Below are positions 25,479-34,541 of a stretch of DNA of 64,000 bases, piece after piece. Within the stretch, counting starts at the first letter, position 1. Each line of letters begins with the position of its first letter. The notes under the pieces are model-generated. The model was not told where the DNA came from and ran no database searches. It worked only from the letters and a program-made list of their open reading frames with translations. The position numbers were made by a program, and so were the translations under genes. This DNA comes from Pseudooceanicola marinus (GTDB lineage: Bacteria > Pseudomonadota > Alphaproteobacteria > Rhodobacterales > Rhodobacteraceae). The stretch is from assembly GCF_002786295.1 (NCBI RefSeq), contig NZ_PGTC01000024.1, positions 186,001 to 250,000 of the forward strand. The letters run 5' to 3'.

Positions 25479-26048
25479 TCAGACTGTCGCGACGGGAACC
25501 TGGCGCGACGCCGTTTCGCTCAGCAGGTGCCAGAGGCTGCCCGCGGCCGAGCGCGGGGCCAGCACCGCCAGATGATCCTCGCCGCGGCGGATGACGATGC
25601 AGCCCAGGTGATGCAGCAGCGTCCGGGTGGCATGGCCCGGGGCGACCTGATCGGGCGACAGATTCACCAACCGCTCCAGCAGGGCGCGAATCGGGGCGGC
25701 GCCCGCGTCCGAGGTGACCTCGACACAGATCCAGCCATCGGACTGCTCGGTCAGCCGGGCACCCGGCGCACTGCGGATTGCATCGCGCAGCCGTTCGGCA
25801 TGGTCGGGCACATCGGTCTCGATCATCCACTGGCCCGGCCCGGTCCAGAAGGCCGCCGCCCCCTGCCCCTGCGACCACAGCCCCGGCCCCGGCAGGTGCA
25901 AGCCCAGAGGATGCGGCGCCGGCGTGCCCGGGCGCGTAGCCACGGCGATCAGCATCAGGGCCGTGTTCTCGGTCAGGGTCAGGGCGCCATGGGTGGCGCG
26001 GGCGGGGTCGGGGGTGCCCAGGGGCCCCATGGGGATCAGGTCAGTCAC
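25479..26048 (-). CDS. soxG: Sarcosine oxidase gamma subunit (or MgdD homologue)
   Basis: A 189-residue protein resembling the gamma subunit of heterotetrameric sarcosine oxidase, a truncated folate-binding T-protein-like fold. Recognisable parts are LWSQGQGAAAFWTGPGQWMI, HATRTLLHHLGC and the final AASGSLWH-type strand. I choose the GTG at 26048, which overlaps the soxA stop (GTGACTGA) and has AAGGAGGG upstream. The gamma subunit is the least conserved part of the complex, and the call leans on operon position. Confidence 0.8.
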   Translation of the reverse strand: MTDLIPMGPLGTPDPARATHGALTLTENTALMLIAVATRPGTPAPHPLGLHLPGPGLWSQGQGAAAFWTGPGQWMIETDVPDHAERLRDAIRSAPGARLTEQSDGWICVEVTSDAGAAPIRALLERLVNLSPDQVAPGHATRTLLHHLGCIVIRRGEDHLAVLAPRSAAGSLWHLLSETASRQVPVATV

Positions 26049-29004
26049 GCAGTCGCCCTCCTTCGGGATCGACGAAATGAGCCGGGACGACACGGGCGGG
26101 AATGTCCTGTCCTTCCAGCGGGTTGGCACAGCGGATCACCTCGCCCAGGCGCTGATCGCCCCGATCGAGGAAGCCGAGCGCGATGTAGCTCTCCACGTGG
26201 GGCGAGTAGCAGGCGGAGGTGATCCAGCCCTCGTCCGTCGCCAGCCCCTGCGCCACGCCCTCGGCAAAGAGATGGGCGCCCGCGGGCAGTTTCCCGGCCG
26301 GGTCCACGGGCTGCAGGCCGACCAGGCGGCGGCTGTCGCCCGCCAGCCCCTCGCGCCGCGACATCACCGCGCCGATCGCGTCCTTCTTGGCCGAGACCAT
26401 CCGCCCCAGCCCCAGCATCGCCGCCGTGGTCTGGCCGTTCAGCTCGGCCCCCGCCGCATGGCCCTTCTCGATCCGCAGCACCGCCAGCGCCTCGGTCCCG
26501 TAGGGGGTCACGCCCAGATCGGCGCCGCGTTCCATCAGCCGCTCCATCAGGGCATGACCATAGCGGGCCGGCACCGCCAGCTCATAGGCCAGCTCCCCCG
26601 AGAAGGAGATCCGGAAGAGCCGCGCGGGCAACCCGCCGCAGACCGTCAGCGCGGCACAGGCCATGAAGGGGAAGGCGTCGTTCGACAGGTCGACCCCGTC
26701 TACCACCCGCTCCAGCAGGGCGCGCGATTTCGGCCCCGCCACGGCGATCTGCGCCCAGGCGTCGGTGGTGGAAATCAGGGTCACATCCAGCTCGGGCCAG
26801 AGGCACTGGCGCGCGAACTCCATCCTCTGGAAGACCAGGCCGGCGTTGCCGGTGGTCGTCGTCACAACGTAATGCCCGTCGCCCAGGCAGGCGCAGGTGC
26901 CGTCGTCGTAAACGAAGCCATCCTCGCGCAGCATCAGCCCATAGCGGACGCGCCCCGGTTTCAGAGTGCTGATCGTGTTGGCATAGATCCGGTCGAGGAA
27001 GGTGGCCGCATCCGGCCCCTGCACGTCGATCTTGCCCAGGGTGGTCACGTCGCACAGGCCCACGGCGGAGCGCACGGCCCGCGCCTCCCGGTCCACGCTT
27101 TGCCGCCAGTGGGTTTCGCCGGACTGCGCGTACCATTGGGCGCGCATCCATTGACCGACCTCGACGAAGGTGGCGCCGTTGGCCTCGGCCCAGTGGTGCG
27201 TCGGCGTCAGGCGGCGGGGGCGGAAGTTGGCGCCGGTGTCGCCGCCGCCCAGCACCGACAGGGCCACAGGGGTATAGGGCGGGCGGAAGACGGTGGTGCC
27301 CGTACGGGCGATGCCATTGCCCGTCAGCTCCGCCATCACCGCCAGGGCCGTCACGTTGGAGGTCTTGCCCTGGTCGGTCGCCATGCCCAGCGTGGTCCAG
27401 CGCTTCATGTGCTCGACCGAGCGCATGTTCTCCTGGTGCGACAGCTTGATGTCCTTGACCGTCACGTCGTTCTGCAGATCGACCCAGGCGCGGCGCTTGC
27501 CCGGCACATGCCAGAGCGCGGCAATGGCCGAAGGTTCCTCCTCCGCCTGCGGCAAGGCGGGGGCGGTGGCCGTGCGATCCAGCTGCGCCAGCGCGGTCTG
27601 CGCGGCGCGGCGCCCGTCCGCCAGGGCGGCGATGGTGCTGCCGTGGCCACAGGCGGCCCCGGCCGGGATCAGACCGGCGGGGCCGTCGGGGCCGGGCAGG
27701 AAGGTCAGCCGTTCGCGATCCCAGACCGGACGCCCGCGGTGGTGCGAGGCCAGTTGCACATTAGGGTTCCAGCCGCCCGCGACGCCCAGCACCCCGCAGG
27801 GGATCCAGCTGTCGCGACCATCGGCGGTGCGGATCTGCACCCGTCGCAGCCCGTGGCGCCCCTTGGTGCCGGTCACCATGGCGCCGGCGTGGGTGGTGTA
27901 CTCGCCCAGGCTGCGCGCGCCGCTGCGGCTGTCGACCACGCCCGCCAGGGGCACGCCGCGGGCCAGCAGGGACTGGGCGGTGCGATGGCCGTCATCGTTG
28001 TTGGTGAAGATCAGCACCGGATCCGTGGCCCGCGCCTGCGGGGTCACCCCCCAGCGGTTGGCATAGGCGCGTAAGGAACCAGACAACAGCACCCCGGGGC
28101 GGTCGTTGTCGGCAAAGGGGATATGCCGTTCCGTCGCGCCGGTCGCCATGATCGCGCGCTTCGCGGTGATCCGCCACAGGGTCTGACGCACGCGGGTCCC
28201 GGGTGTGGGCAGGTGGTCCGACACCCGTTCGACCGCGCCGTAGATGCCGTGATCGTAGACGCCGAAGACCGTGGTGCGCGGCATCAGCCGGACGTTGGGC
28301 AGCGCGGCCAGCTCGTCCAGCACCTGGGCCACCCATTGGGTCGCGGGCGCGCCATCCAGAAGCCCGCCTTCGGCCAGCAGGCGCCCGCCCATGCGCGCGT
28401 CCTCGTCGGCCAGAACCACCTCGGCCCCGGCCCGCGCTGCGGTCAGCGCGGCCATCAGCCCGGCCGCGCCCGCGCCGATCACCAGCAGGTCGGGGTGCAG
28501 GTAGCCCCGGTCATAGCTGTCGGGATCAGCCTGCATCGACAGCTTGCCCAGACCGGCGGCGCGGCGGATCGCAGGTTCGTACAGCTTTTCCCAGAAGGCG
28601 CGCGGCCACATGAAGGTCTTGTAGTAGAACCCCGCCGAGAGGAAGGGCGCCGCCAGGTCGTTCACCGCCATCAGGTCGTGTTTCAAGCCCCCGACGTGGT
28701 TCTGACTGCCGGCCTCCAGCCCGTCGAACAGCTCCACCATGGTGGCGCGGGTGTTGGGTTCGGCACGCGCCCCGCTGCGCAGGGTGACCAGCGCGTTCGG
28801 CTCTTCGGACCCGGCAGAGAAGATGCCGCGCGGGCGGTGGTACTTGAAGCTGCGCCCGACCAGCTGCACGCCATTGGCCATCAGGGCGGAGGCGAGCGTG
28901 TCACCGGCGAAACCCTGGTAGGGCCGCCCGTCGAAGGTGAAGGACAGCGGGCGGTTACGGTCGATCAGCGCGTCGCGGCTTTGCGAGAGGTCCAGGCGGC
29001 TCAT
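26041..29004 (-). CDS. soxA: Sarcosine oxidase alpha subunit (or N-methylglutamate dehydrogenase MgdC homologue)
   Basis: A 987-residue protein, the usual size. Domains in order: an N-terminal ferredoxin-like part (about 15-110, GRSFKYHRPRGIFSAGSEEP), an NAD-binding Rossmann domain (LLVIGAGAAGLMAALTAARA near 170), and a C-terminal GcvT-like folate domain from about 600 (EVGQWMRAQWYAQSGETHWR; GFVYDDGTCACLGDGHYVVT). The complex oxidises sarcosine to glycine, passing the methyl group to THF as methylene-THF and making hydrogen peroxide. It overlaps soxD by 4 bp. The same architecture occurs in N-methylglutamate dehydrogenase, which uses N-methylglutamate instead. Confidence 0.9.
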   Translation of the reverse strand: MSRLDLSQSRDALIDRNRPLSFTFDGRPYQGFAGDTLASALMANGVQLVGRSFKYHRPRGIFSAGSEEPNALVTLRSGARAEPNTRATMVELFDGLEAGSQNHVGGLKHDLMAVNDLAAPFLSAGFYYKTFMWPRAFWEKLYEPAIRRAAGLGKLSMQADPDSYDRGYLHPDLLVIGAGAAGLMAALTAARAGAEVVLADEDARMGGRLLAEGGLLDGAPATQWVAQVLDELAALPNVRLMPRTTVFGVYDHGIYGAVERVSDHLPTPGTRVRQTLWRITAKRAIMATGATERHIPFADNDRPGVLLSGSLRAYANRWGVTPQARATDPVLIFTNNDDGHRTAQSLLARGVPLAGVVDSRSGARSLGEYTTHAGAMVTGTKGRHGLRRVQIRTADGRDSWIPCGVLGVAGGWNPNVQLASHHRGRPVWDRERLTFLPGPDGPAGLIPAGAACGHGSTIAALADGRRAAQTALAQLDRTATAPALPQAEEEPSAIAALWHVPGKRRAWVDLQNDVTVKDIKLSHQENMRSVEHMKRWTTLGMATDQGKTSNVTALAVMAELTGNGIARTGTTVFRPPYTPVALSVLGGGDTGANFRPRRLTPTHHWAEANGATFVEVGQWMRAQWYAQSGETHWRQSVDREARAVRSAVGLCDVTTLGKIDVQGPDAATFLDRIYANTISTLKPGRVRYGLMLREDGFVYDDGTCACLGDGHYVVTTTTGNAGLVFQRMEFARQCLWPELDVTLISTTDAWAQIAVAGPKSRALLERVVDGVDLSNDAFPFMACAALTVCGGLPARLFRISFSGELAYELAVPARYGHALMERLMERGADLGVTPYGTEALAVLRIEKGHAAGAELNGQTTAAMLGLGRMVSAKKDAIGAVMSRREGLAGDSRRLVGLQPVDPAGKLPAGAHLFAEGVAQGLATDEGWITSACYSPHVESYIALGFLDRGDQRLGEVIRCANPLEGQDIPARVVPAHFVDPEGGRLRD

Positions 29005-29276
29005 GCGGTCCCTCCCAGCTTCACGTCGCGGGCCAGCTCGGCGCCCAGGATCTCATGGGTCAGGGTGTTGCGGGTGACCACCAGCCAGGAGCGGTCGCCC
29101 TGTTCGTGGAACCACAGCTCGCGGTGCACACTCGCCGGGTTGTCGCGCAGGTAGACGTAATCGGCGAAGGCCGCTTCGCCCGCCGCCGGGTCGGGGCGGT
29201 TCAGAAGGGCGGCATCGCCGAGATAGGTGAACTCCTGCGCGTCTCGCAGGCCCAGAAGGGGATGGGGGATCAGCAT
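29001..29276 (-). CDS. soxD: Sarcosine oxidase delta subunit, zinc-ligand-poor form
   Basis: A 91-residue SoxD homologue recognisable from REFxY-like QEFTYLGDAAL, YVYLRDNPASVHRELWFHEQG and the RNTLTHEI ending. Classical SoxD binds zinc through CPxCG at the N-terminus and HxxxC further on. Here the first motif is HPLLG (His5, Leu8) and the second HEQGD (His57, Asp61), so all three cysteines are absent. It sits between soxB and soxA with overlaps, so it is a real operon member. The changed site may mark a subfamily with a different role or substrate. Confidence 0.85.
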   Translation of the reverse strand: MLIPHPLLGLRDAQEFTYLGDAALLNRPDPAAGEAAFADYVYLRDNPASVHRELWFHEQGDRSWLVVTRNTLTHEILGAELARDVKLGGTA

Positions 29277-29283
29277 CGGGACC

Positions 29284-30534
29284 TCAGTGCAGGTTGGGTT
29301 GCGCGCCAGCGCCGCGTTCGTCGATCAGGTGACCGCGCGCGAAACGGTCCAGGCGGAAGGCGGTGGCGGTGTCGTGGGGCGTGTCGGTGGCCAGCAGATG
29401 CGCGAAGACATGGCCCGAAGCGGGCGTGGCCTTGAAGCCGCCGTAGCACCAGCCGCCGTTGAAATAGAGGCCCTCGACCGGCGTCCGGTCGATGATCGGC
29501 GAGCCGTCCATGGACATGTCCATCAGCCCGCCCCAGCTTCGCAGCAGCCGGGCGCGGCCGATCATCGGCATCAGGGCCATGCCGCCCTCGGCCACATCCT
29601 CGACCACCGGCAGGTTGCCGCGCTGCGCGTAGGAATTGTAGCCGTCGATATCACCGCCGAAGACCAGCCCGCCCTTGTCGGACTGGCTGATGTAGAAATG
29701 CCCGGCGCCGAAGGTGATGACCCCGGGGATCACCGGCTTCAGCCCCTCGGTGACGAAGGCCTGCAACACGTGGCTTTCGATCGGCAGACGCAGCCCGGCC
29801 ATGGCCATCACCCGCCCCGAGCTGCCCGCCACCGCGACGCCGACCTTGCCCGCACCGATGTAGCCGCGCGAGGTCTCGACACCCCGCACCTGACCACCTT
29901 CGATGCGAAAGCCCGTGACCTCGCAGTTCTGGATGATGTCGACGCCCATCCGGTCAGCCGCCCGGGCATAGCCCCAGGCGACGCCATCGTGCCGCGCCGT
30001 GCCCGCGCGGGTCTGCATCAGCCCGCCCTTGATGGGAAAACGCGCGTTATCGTAGTTCAGGAAGGGCACCATCTGGCGCAGCGCGTCGCGGTCCAGCAGC
30101 CGCGCGCCCGCGCCGGTCAGCATCATGGAATTGCCCCGCCGCCGGAAGCTGTCGCGCTGCGCATCGCTGTGGATCAGGTTGATGATGCCGCGCTGGCTGA
30201 CCATCGAGTTGAAGTTCAGGTCCTGCTCCTGCCGTTCCCAGTGCTGCATCGACAGCTCGTAGAAGGGCTGGTTGCCGGGCAGCAGGTAGTTCGACCGGAT
30301 GATCGTGGTGTTGCGCCCGATGTTGCCACCGCCCAGCCAGCCCTTTTCCAGCACCGCCACGCGATGCCGGCCATAGAGTTTCGCCAGGAAATAGGCCGTC
30401 GCCAGGCCATGACCGCCGCCGCCCACGATGACGATGTCGTATTGCGCCCGCGGCGCCGGATCGCGCCACAGCGGCCCCCAGCCCCTGTGGCCGGTCAGCG
30501 CTTCCTTGATGACGCGGAACCCGGAGAATCCCAT
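29284..30534 (-). CDS. soxB: Sarcosine oxidase beta subunit (or MgdA homologue)
   Basis: A 416-residue DAO-fold flavoprotein. The FAD motif VIVGGGGHGLATAYFLAK starts near residue 36, and the flavin-attachment motif ARHDGVAWGYAR holds His182, matching the histidine that carries covalent FMN in known SoxB. The C-terminal FNGGWCYGGFKATPASG is characteristic. It is the catalytic demethylating subunit. The ATG at 30534 follows AGCAAGGAGCAGCAG, a strong ribosome site. It is the first gene of soxBDAG and divergent from the AraC-type regulator gene. Confidence 0.9.
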   Translation of the reverse strand: MGFSGFRVIKEALTGHRGWGPLWRDPAPRAQYDIVIVGGGGHGLATAYFLAKLYGRHRVAVLEKGWLGGGNIGRNTTIIRSNYLLPGNQPFYELSMQHWERQEQDLNFNSMVSQRGIINLIHSDAQRDSFRRRGNSMMLTGAGARLLDRDALRQMVPFLNYDNARFPIKGGLMQTRAGTARHDGVAWGYARAADRMGVDIIQNCEVTGFRIEGGQVRGVETSRGYIGAGKVGVAVAGSSGRVMAMAGLRLPIESHVLQAFVTEGLKPVIPGVITFGAGHFYISQSDKGGLVFGGDIDGYNSYAQRGNLPVVEDVAEGGMALMPMIGRARLLRSWGGLMDMSMDGSPIIDRTPVEGLYFNGGWCYGGFKATPASGHVFAHLLATDTPHDTATAFRLDRFARGHLIDERGAGAQPNLH

Positions 30535-30591
30535 CTGCTGCTCCTTGCTGCTGCGCCCTTGATCTAGCCGCGCGGGCCGCGCAGTGTATTG

Positions 30592-30626
30592 CGGAAAACA
30601 GTCATTATATTTCGGAAAAGGGTCAT
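30592..30626. promoter_or_regulatory. Two direct repeats CGGAAAA-N-GTCAT, 21 bp apart, in the soxB/regulator intergenic region
   Basis: CGGAAAACAGTCAT (30592-30605) and CGGAAAAGGGTCAT (30613-30626) are direct repeats with a period of 21 bp, two helical turns. This is the layout bound by AraC-type regulators, which contact two same-side half-sites. The second copy overlaps the likely ribosome site of the regulator gene (ATG at 30629), suggesting autoregulation as well as control of soxB. Confidence 0.55.
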
Positions 30627-30628
30627 AC

Positions 30629-31585
30629 ATGCCGCCCAAGCGCATCGGCTTCGTCCTGGTCGACGGCTACGCTATGATGAGTACCGCCGCCGCGATGGAA
30701 CCGCTCAGGGCGGCGAACCTGTTCTCGGACGGGCCCCTGTACGACATCGTGCCCCTGTCGCGGCAGGGCGGGCCGGTGGCCTCGTCGCTGCCCTTCACCA
30801 TCGAAACCACGGCGCTTGCGCGGGCGCGCGGTCCCTTCGACCTGGTCTTCGTGGTGGCGGGGGGCGATCCACTGGCTCTGAACGATCCGACCCTCCTGGC
30901 CTGGTTGCGCCGGCTGGATGCCGCGGGGGTGCCCCTGGGGGGCATCTCCGGCGGGGCGGCGATCCTGGCGCAGGCCGGGCTGATGGCCGCGCGCCGCTTC
31001 ACCGTACACTGGCACCACCTGGAGGAACTCCACGCCCTGTCACCCGATTTCCTGCTGGAACGGCGCCTCTTCGTCATCGACCGGGATCGCTACAGCTGCG
31101 CGGGGGGCACCGCGCCGCTGGACATGATGCAGGCGATCCTGGCGCGTGATCACGGTACCGCCTTTGCGCGGCGCATCGCCGACTGGTTCATCCAGACCCA
31201 GATCCGCCCGGCGGACGCGCCGCAGCAGGCCGGGATCAGCGCCCGCTACGGCGCCCTGCCCCGGCCTGTAATGGAGGCGCTGGAGCTGATGGAGACCCAC
31301 CAGGCGGATCCGCTGGACCTGGGCCAGATCGCCGCCCTGGTCGGCCTGTCGCCCCGGCAGCTGCAACGCCAGTTCGACGCCGCCCTCGGCCGTTCGGTGA
31401 TCCGCGCCTACCGCGAAATGCGCCTGACCACGGCCCGGGAGCTGTTGCGAAACTCGCGCCTGCCGATGGGTGAAGTGGCTGCGATCACGGGGTTTTCCAC
31501 GCCTCCCGTCTTCTCCGACAGCTACCGCGCCCACTATGGCGAGGCGCCGCGCGACACCCGCCGGGCCGCGCAACAGGCGTCCTGA
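30629..31585 (+). CDS. GlxA-family AraC-type transcriptional regulator (GbdR/SouR-like)
   Basis: A 318-residue protein with an N-terminal DJ-1/PfpI-like domain (about 1-185; GFVLVDGYAMMSTAAAMEPL, VAGGDPLALND, GGISGGAAIL) and a C-terminal AraC double-HTH (about 225-315; LGQIAALVGLSPRQLQRQFD, VAAITGFSTPPVFSDSYR). In Pseudomonas, GbdR and SouR of this architecture activate glycine betaine, dimethylglycine and sarcosine catabolic genes. Position opposite soxBDAG supports such a role. The ATG at 30629 is used because the DJ-1 strand starts there and a GAAAAGGG lies upstream. Confidence 0.85.
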   Translation: MPPKRIGFVLVDGYAMMSTAAAMEPLRAANLFSDGPLYDIVPLSRQGGPVASSLPFTIETTALARARGPFDLVFVVAGGDPLALNDPTLLAWLRRLDAAGVPLGGISGGAAILAQAGLMAARRFTVHWHHLEELHALSPDFLLERRLFVIDRDRYSCAGGTAPLDMMQAILARDHGTAFARRIADWFIQTQIRPADAPQQAGISARYGALPRPVMEALELMETHQADPLDLGQIAALVGLSPRQLQRQFDAALGRSVIRAYREMRLTTARELLRNSRLPMGEVAAITGFSTPPVFSDSYRAHYGEAPRDTRRAAQQAS

Positions 31586-31702
31586 TGTCCCGACGGAAGT
31601 GTGGCGTATTTTAGGGGTCTGCCCAGTTGTTAGCCCGCTGTTAAGGCCGCGCCCTTAGCCCTGAGGCACGACAAAAGGTCGATGCAGCAGAAAGGCGTAT
31701 TC

Positions 31703-33004
31703 ATGACAATTTCCTCGTCCCTCAACGCGGGCGTCGCGGGTCTGCAGACGAATGCCACCCGTCTCGCGGCCATTGCCGACAATATCGCCAACTCTTCCAC
31801 CTTCGGGTACAAGCGGGTCCAGACGGACTTCAGCTCGCTGGTGCTGGGCGATTCCGGCGGCGGCTATACCGCGGGTGGCGTGCGCGCCTCGACCATGCGG
31901 CTGGTGGACCAGCGGCGGTCCATCGTGCCCACCGACAACCCCACCGATCTGGCCGTGCGCGAACGCGGCATGCTGCCCGTGGCCCTGTCGACCGAGATTG
32001 CCGCCACCGGGACCTTCGACGAGATGCTGCTGACCTCGACCGGGTCCTTCCGCATGGATGCCGACGGCTTCCTGAAGACGGAGACCGGGCTGATCCTGCT
32101 GGGCTGGCCCGCCAATGGCGACGGCAGCTTCCCCAATGTCCCGCGGGAGACCTCCAGCGCCCTGGTGCCGGTGCAGATCGACCCGTCGACCTATGCCGGC
32201 AACCCGACCACCTCCATCGACATGGGGGTGAACCTGCCCGCGACCGAGACCGAGGATACCGCCAGCGGTGACCCGCTTGAGGTGACGATTGAATACTACG
32301 ACAACCTGGGCAAGCCCGAGACGCTGACGGTGGTCTTCACCCCCGATGTCAGCGGGCCCGGCGCCGGCAACATCTGGTCGATGGAGATCACCGACAGCGC
32401 CACTGCGGCGGTGGTCGGCGAATATGACCTGACCTTCAACGACAGCCGCACCGCCGGCGGCACCCTGGCCGATGCCACGCTGACCGGCGTCGGTACCGCC
32501 TATGACCCCGGCACCGGTACCGTTGTCATCAACGTCGCCAGCGGTCCGATCGAGATCGATCTTGGTCTCTACGGCGAGGGCGGCGGCCTCAGCCAGCTGG
32601 GTGATGATTTCGCGCCCACGGGCATCAACAAGGACGGCTCCGCCGTGTCCAACATGACCGGAGTGGAGGTGGACGCGAACGGCTACGTGCGTGCTTTCTT
32701 CGAAAGCGGTGAGGCGCTGGTGCTCTACCAGGTGCCGCTGGCTGATGTGACCAACGTCAACGGGATGAAGTCGCTGGACTACCAGACCTACAAGCCCACC
32801 CCGGACAGCGGCGGCTTCTACCTCTGGGATGCCGGTGACGGTCCGACCGGTGACATCGTCGCCTACGCCCGCGAGGAATCGGGCACCGATGTCGCGGGAG
32901 AGCTGACCGACATGATCCGCACCCAACGCGCCTATTCCTCCAACGCCAAGGTCTTCCAGACCGTCGACGAGATGCTGCAGGAAACCACAAACATCAAGCG
33001 ATAA
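31703..33004 (+). CDS. flgE: Flagellar hook protein FlgE
   Basis: A 433-residue hook protein with the typical axial-protein ends. The N-terminus MTISSSLNAGVAGLQTNATR and the IADNIANSSTFGYKRVQTDF motif, and the C-terminal DMIRTQRAYSSNAKVFQTVD region, form the coiled-coil D0 domain. The middle is the variable hook domain. It assembles the curved universal joint of the flagellum. I start at 31703 (second in-frame ATG, AGAAAGGCG upstream). It begins the run flgE-flgK-flgL-flgI with 117 bp of promoter space behind the AraC-type gene. Confidence 0.92.
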   Translation: MTISSSLNAGVAGLQTNATRLAAIADNIANSSTFGYKRVQTDFSSLVLGDSGGGYTAGGVRASTMRLVDQRRSIVPTDNPTDLAVRERGMLPVALSTEIAATGTFDEMLLTSTGSFRMDADGFLKTETGLILLGWPANGDGSFPNVPRETSSALVPVQIDPSTYAGNPTTSIDMGVNLPATETEDTASGDPLEVTIEYYDNLGKPETLTVVFTPDVSGPGAGNIWSMEITDSATAAVVGEYDLTFNDSRTAGGTLADATLTGVGTAYDPGTGTVVINVASGPIEIDLGLYGEGGGLSQLGDDFAPTGINKDGSAVSNMTGVEVDANGYVRAFFESGEALVLYQVPLADVTNVNGMKSLDYQTYKPTPDSGGFYLWDAGDGPTGDIVAYAREESGTDVAGELTDMIRTQRAYSSNAKVFQTVDEMLQETTNIKR

Positions 33005-33080
33005 CAGCGGCTTGACCCCGAGTCGCCACCCTGGCGGCGGCTCGCGAACAGGAAGGCCCACAAACAGGAAGGTCTGATTC

Positions 33081-34538
33081 ATGTCCCTCTCCGGCGCCCT
33101 GTCCAACGCCCTGTCCGGCCTGACCGCGACCGCGCGCAACTCCTCCGTCACCGCCTCGAACATCTCGAATGCGATGACCGAGGGCTACGCCCGCCGCACG
33201 CTGGAAACCTCTGCCCGCTCCACCGGGTCCTACGGCGGGGTCCAAGTGGACGGCGTGGTGCGCCACGTCGATCACGGGCTGGTGGCCGACCGGCGGGAGG
33301 CCAATTCCGCCCTGCAGCAAAGCGACACGATCAGCCAGTTCTACTCCCGTGTCGAGGATCTTCTGGGCACGCCGGAGGATGGGGCCTCCCTTTCCGGTCG
33401 GCTGACCAACTTCGAAAGCGCGCTGATCGCCTCGGCCTCGCGCCCGGACCTGTCGGAACGGCTGACGACCACGCTCTACGCCGCCCAGGACGTGGTGGAC
33501 GCCTTCCGCCGCATCAGCGACGGCATCCAGGACATTCGGATGGAGGCAGACGCGGAAATCGACAGCTCCGTCACCCGGATGAATACCCTGCTCGACCAGG
33601 TCGCCGATCTGAACACCGGCATCAACAAGGCCCGGATGACCGGCGGCGACCCGAATTCCCTGATCGATCATCGCCAGGCGGTCATCGACGAACTGTCGGA
33701 GTACATCCCCGTCATCGAGGTCGCGCGCGCCAATGACACCGTCGCGCTCTATTCCGCCGGCGGGGCGATCCTGCTCGACGGCTCCTCCGCGGTGGAGTTC
33801 GGCTTCACCCGCACCAACATGATCACCGCCAACATGACCCAAGGCGCCGGCCTGCTGTCGGGGCTGACGATCAACGGTGTCGCCATCGACACCGAGGACG
33901 ACCGTAGCCCGATCCTGGGCGGGCGGCTGGCCGCCCTGTTCCGCGCCCGTGACAGTCTGGCGGAAGGGGCCCAGGCCCGAATCGATTCCGCCGCCCGCGA
34001 CCTGGTCGAACGCTTCCAGGACCCGGCGCTGGACCCGACGCTGCTGCCCGGCGACGCAGGTCTGTTCACCGATGGCGGCGGGGCCTTCCTGCCCGCCGAC
34101 GAGGTGGGCCTTGCCGGCCGGCTGCAGATCAACGCTGCCGTGGACCCGGCACAGGGTGGCGAAACCTGGCGGCTGCGCGACGGGATCAATGCGGGCGCCC
34201 AGGGACCGGTCTCTGATGCCGCCCTGCTGCAGGACATGCTCTCCGCCCTGGCGGTGAAACGCCCCCCCGCCTCCGGCCCCTTCGCCACCTCCGGCCTGTC
34301 GGCCCCGGATCTGGCCTCCTCGCTGATCTCCATGGCCGGCACGGAACGCCATCTCGCCGAACAGAGCCTCAGCTTCGCCACCACCCGCGAGGCGGAGCTG
34401 AAGGCGCGACTGCTCTCCGACGGCGTCGACACCGATGAGGAAATGCAGCGCCTGCTTCTGATTGAACAGACCTACGGCGCCAATGCCCGCCTGGTGCAAA
34501 CCATCGAGGACCTCCTCGACCGACTGATGAGTATCTGA
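33081..34538 (+). CDS. flgK: Flagellar hook-associated protein 1 (FlgK)
   Basis: A 485-residue hook-filament junction protein. The start SLSGALSNALSGLTATARNS with NISNAMTEGYARRT is the axial-protein N-terminal signature, and the C-terminal region with EEMQRLLLIEQTYGANARLVQTI is the matching helical partner. Length is normal. It connects the hook made of FlgE to FlgL and the filament. A 76-bp gap with a hairpin-rich stretch separates it from flgE; flgL follows after 3 bp. Confidence 0.92.
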   Translation: MSLSGALSNALSGLTATARNSSVTASNISNAMTEGYARRTLETSARSTGSYGGVQVDGVVRHVDHGLVADRREANSALQQSDTISQFYSRVEDLLGTPEDGASLSGRLTNFESALIASASRPDLSERLTTTLYAAQDVVDAFRRISDGIQDIRMEADAEIDSSVTRMNTLLDQVADLNTGINKARMTGGDPNSLIDHRQAVIDELSEYIPVIEVARANDTVALYSAGGAILLDGSSAVEFGFTRTNMITANMTQGAGLLSGLTINGVAIDTEDDRSPILGGRLAALFRARDSLAEGAQARIDSAARDLVERFQDPALDPTLLPGDAGLFTDGGGAFLPADEVGLAGRLQINAAVDPAQGGETWRLRDGINAGAQGPVSDAALLQDMLSALAVKRPPASGPFATSGLSAPDLASSLISMAGTERHLAEQSLSFATTREAELKARLLSDGVDTDEEMQRLLLIEQTYGANARLVQTIEDLLDRLMSI

Positions 34539-34541
34539 GCC

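Noticed and set aside
25479-30534. Calling the four-gene set mgdABCD (N-methylglutamate dehydrogenase) instead of soxBDAG
   Set aside because: Dipeptidase and a GlxA-type AraC regulator beside it resemble betaine/sarcosine loci. The zinc-less delta subunit keeps the alternative open, so I mention it but do not adopt it.
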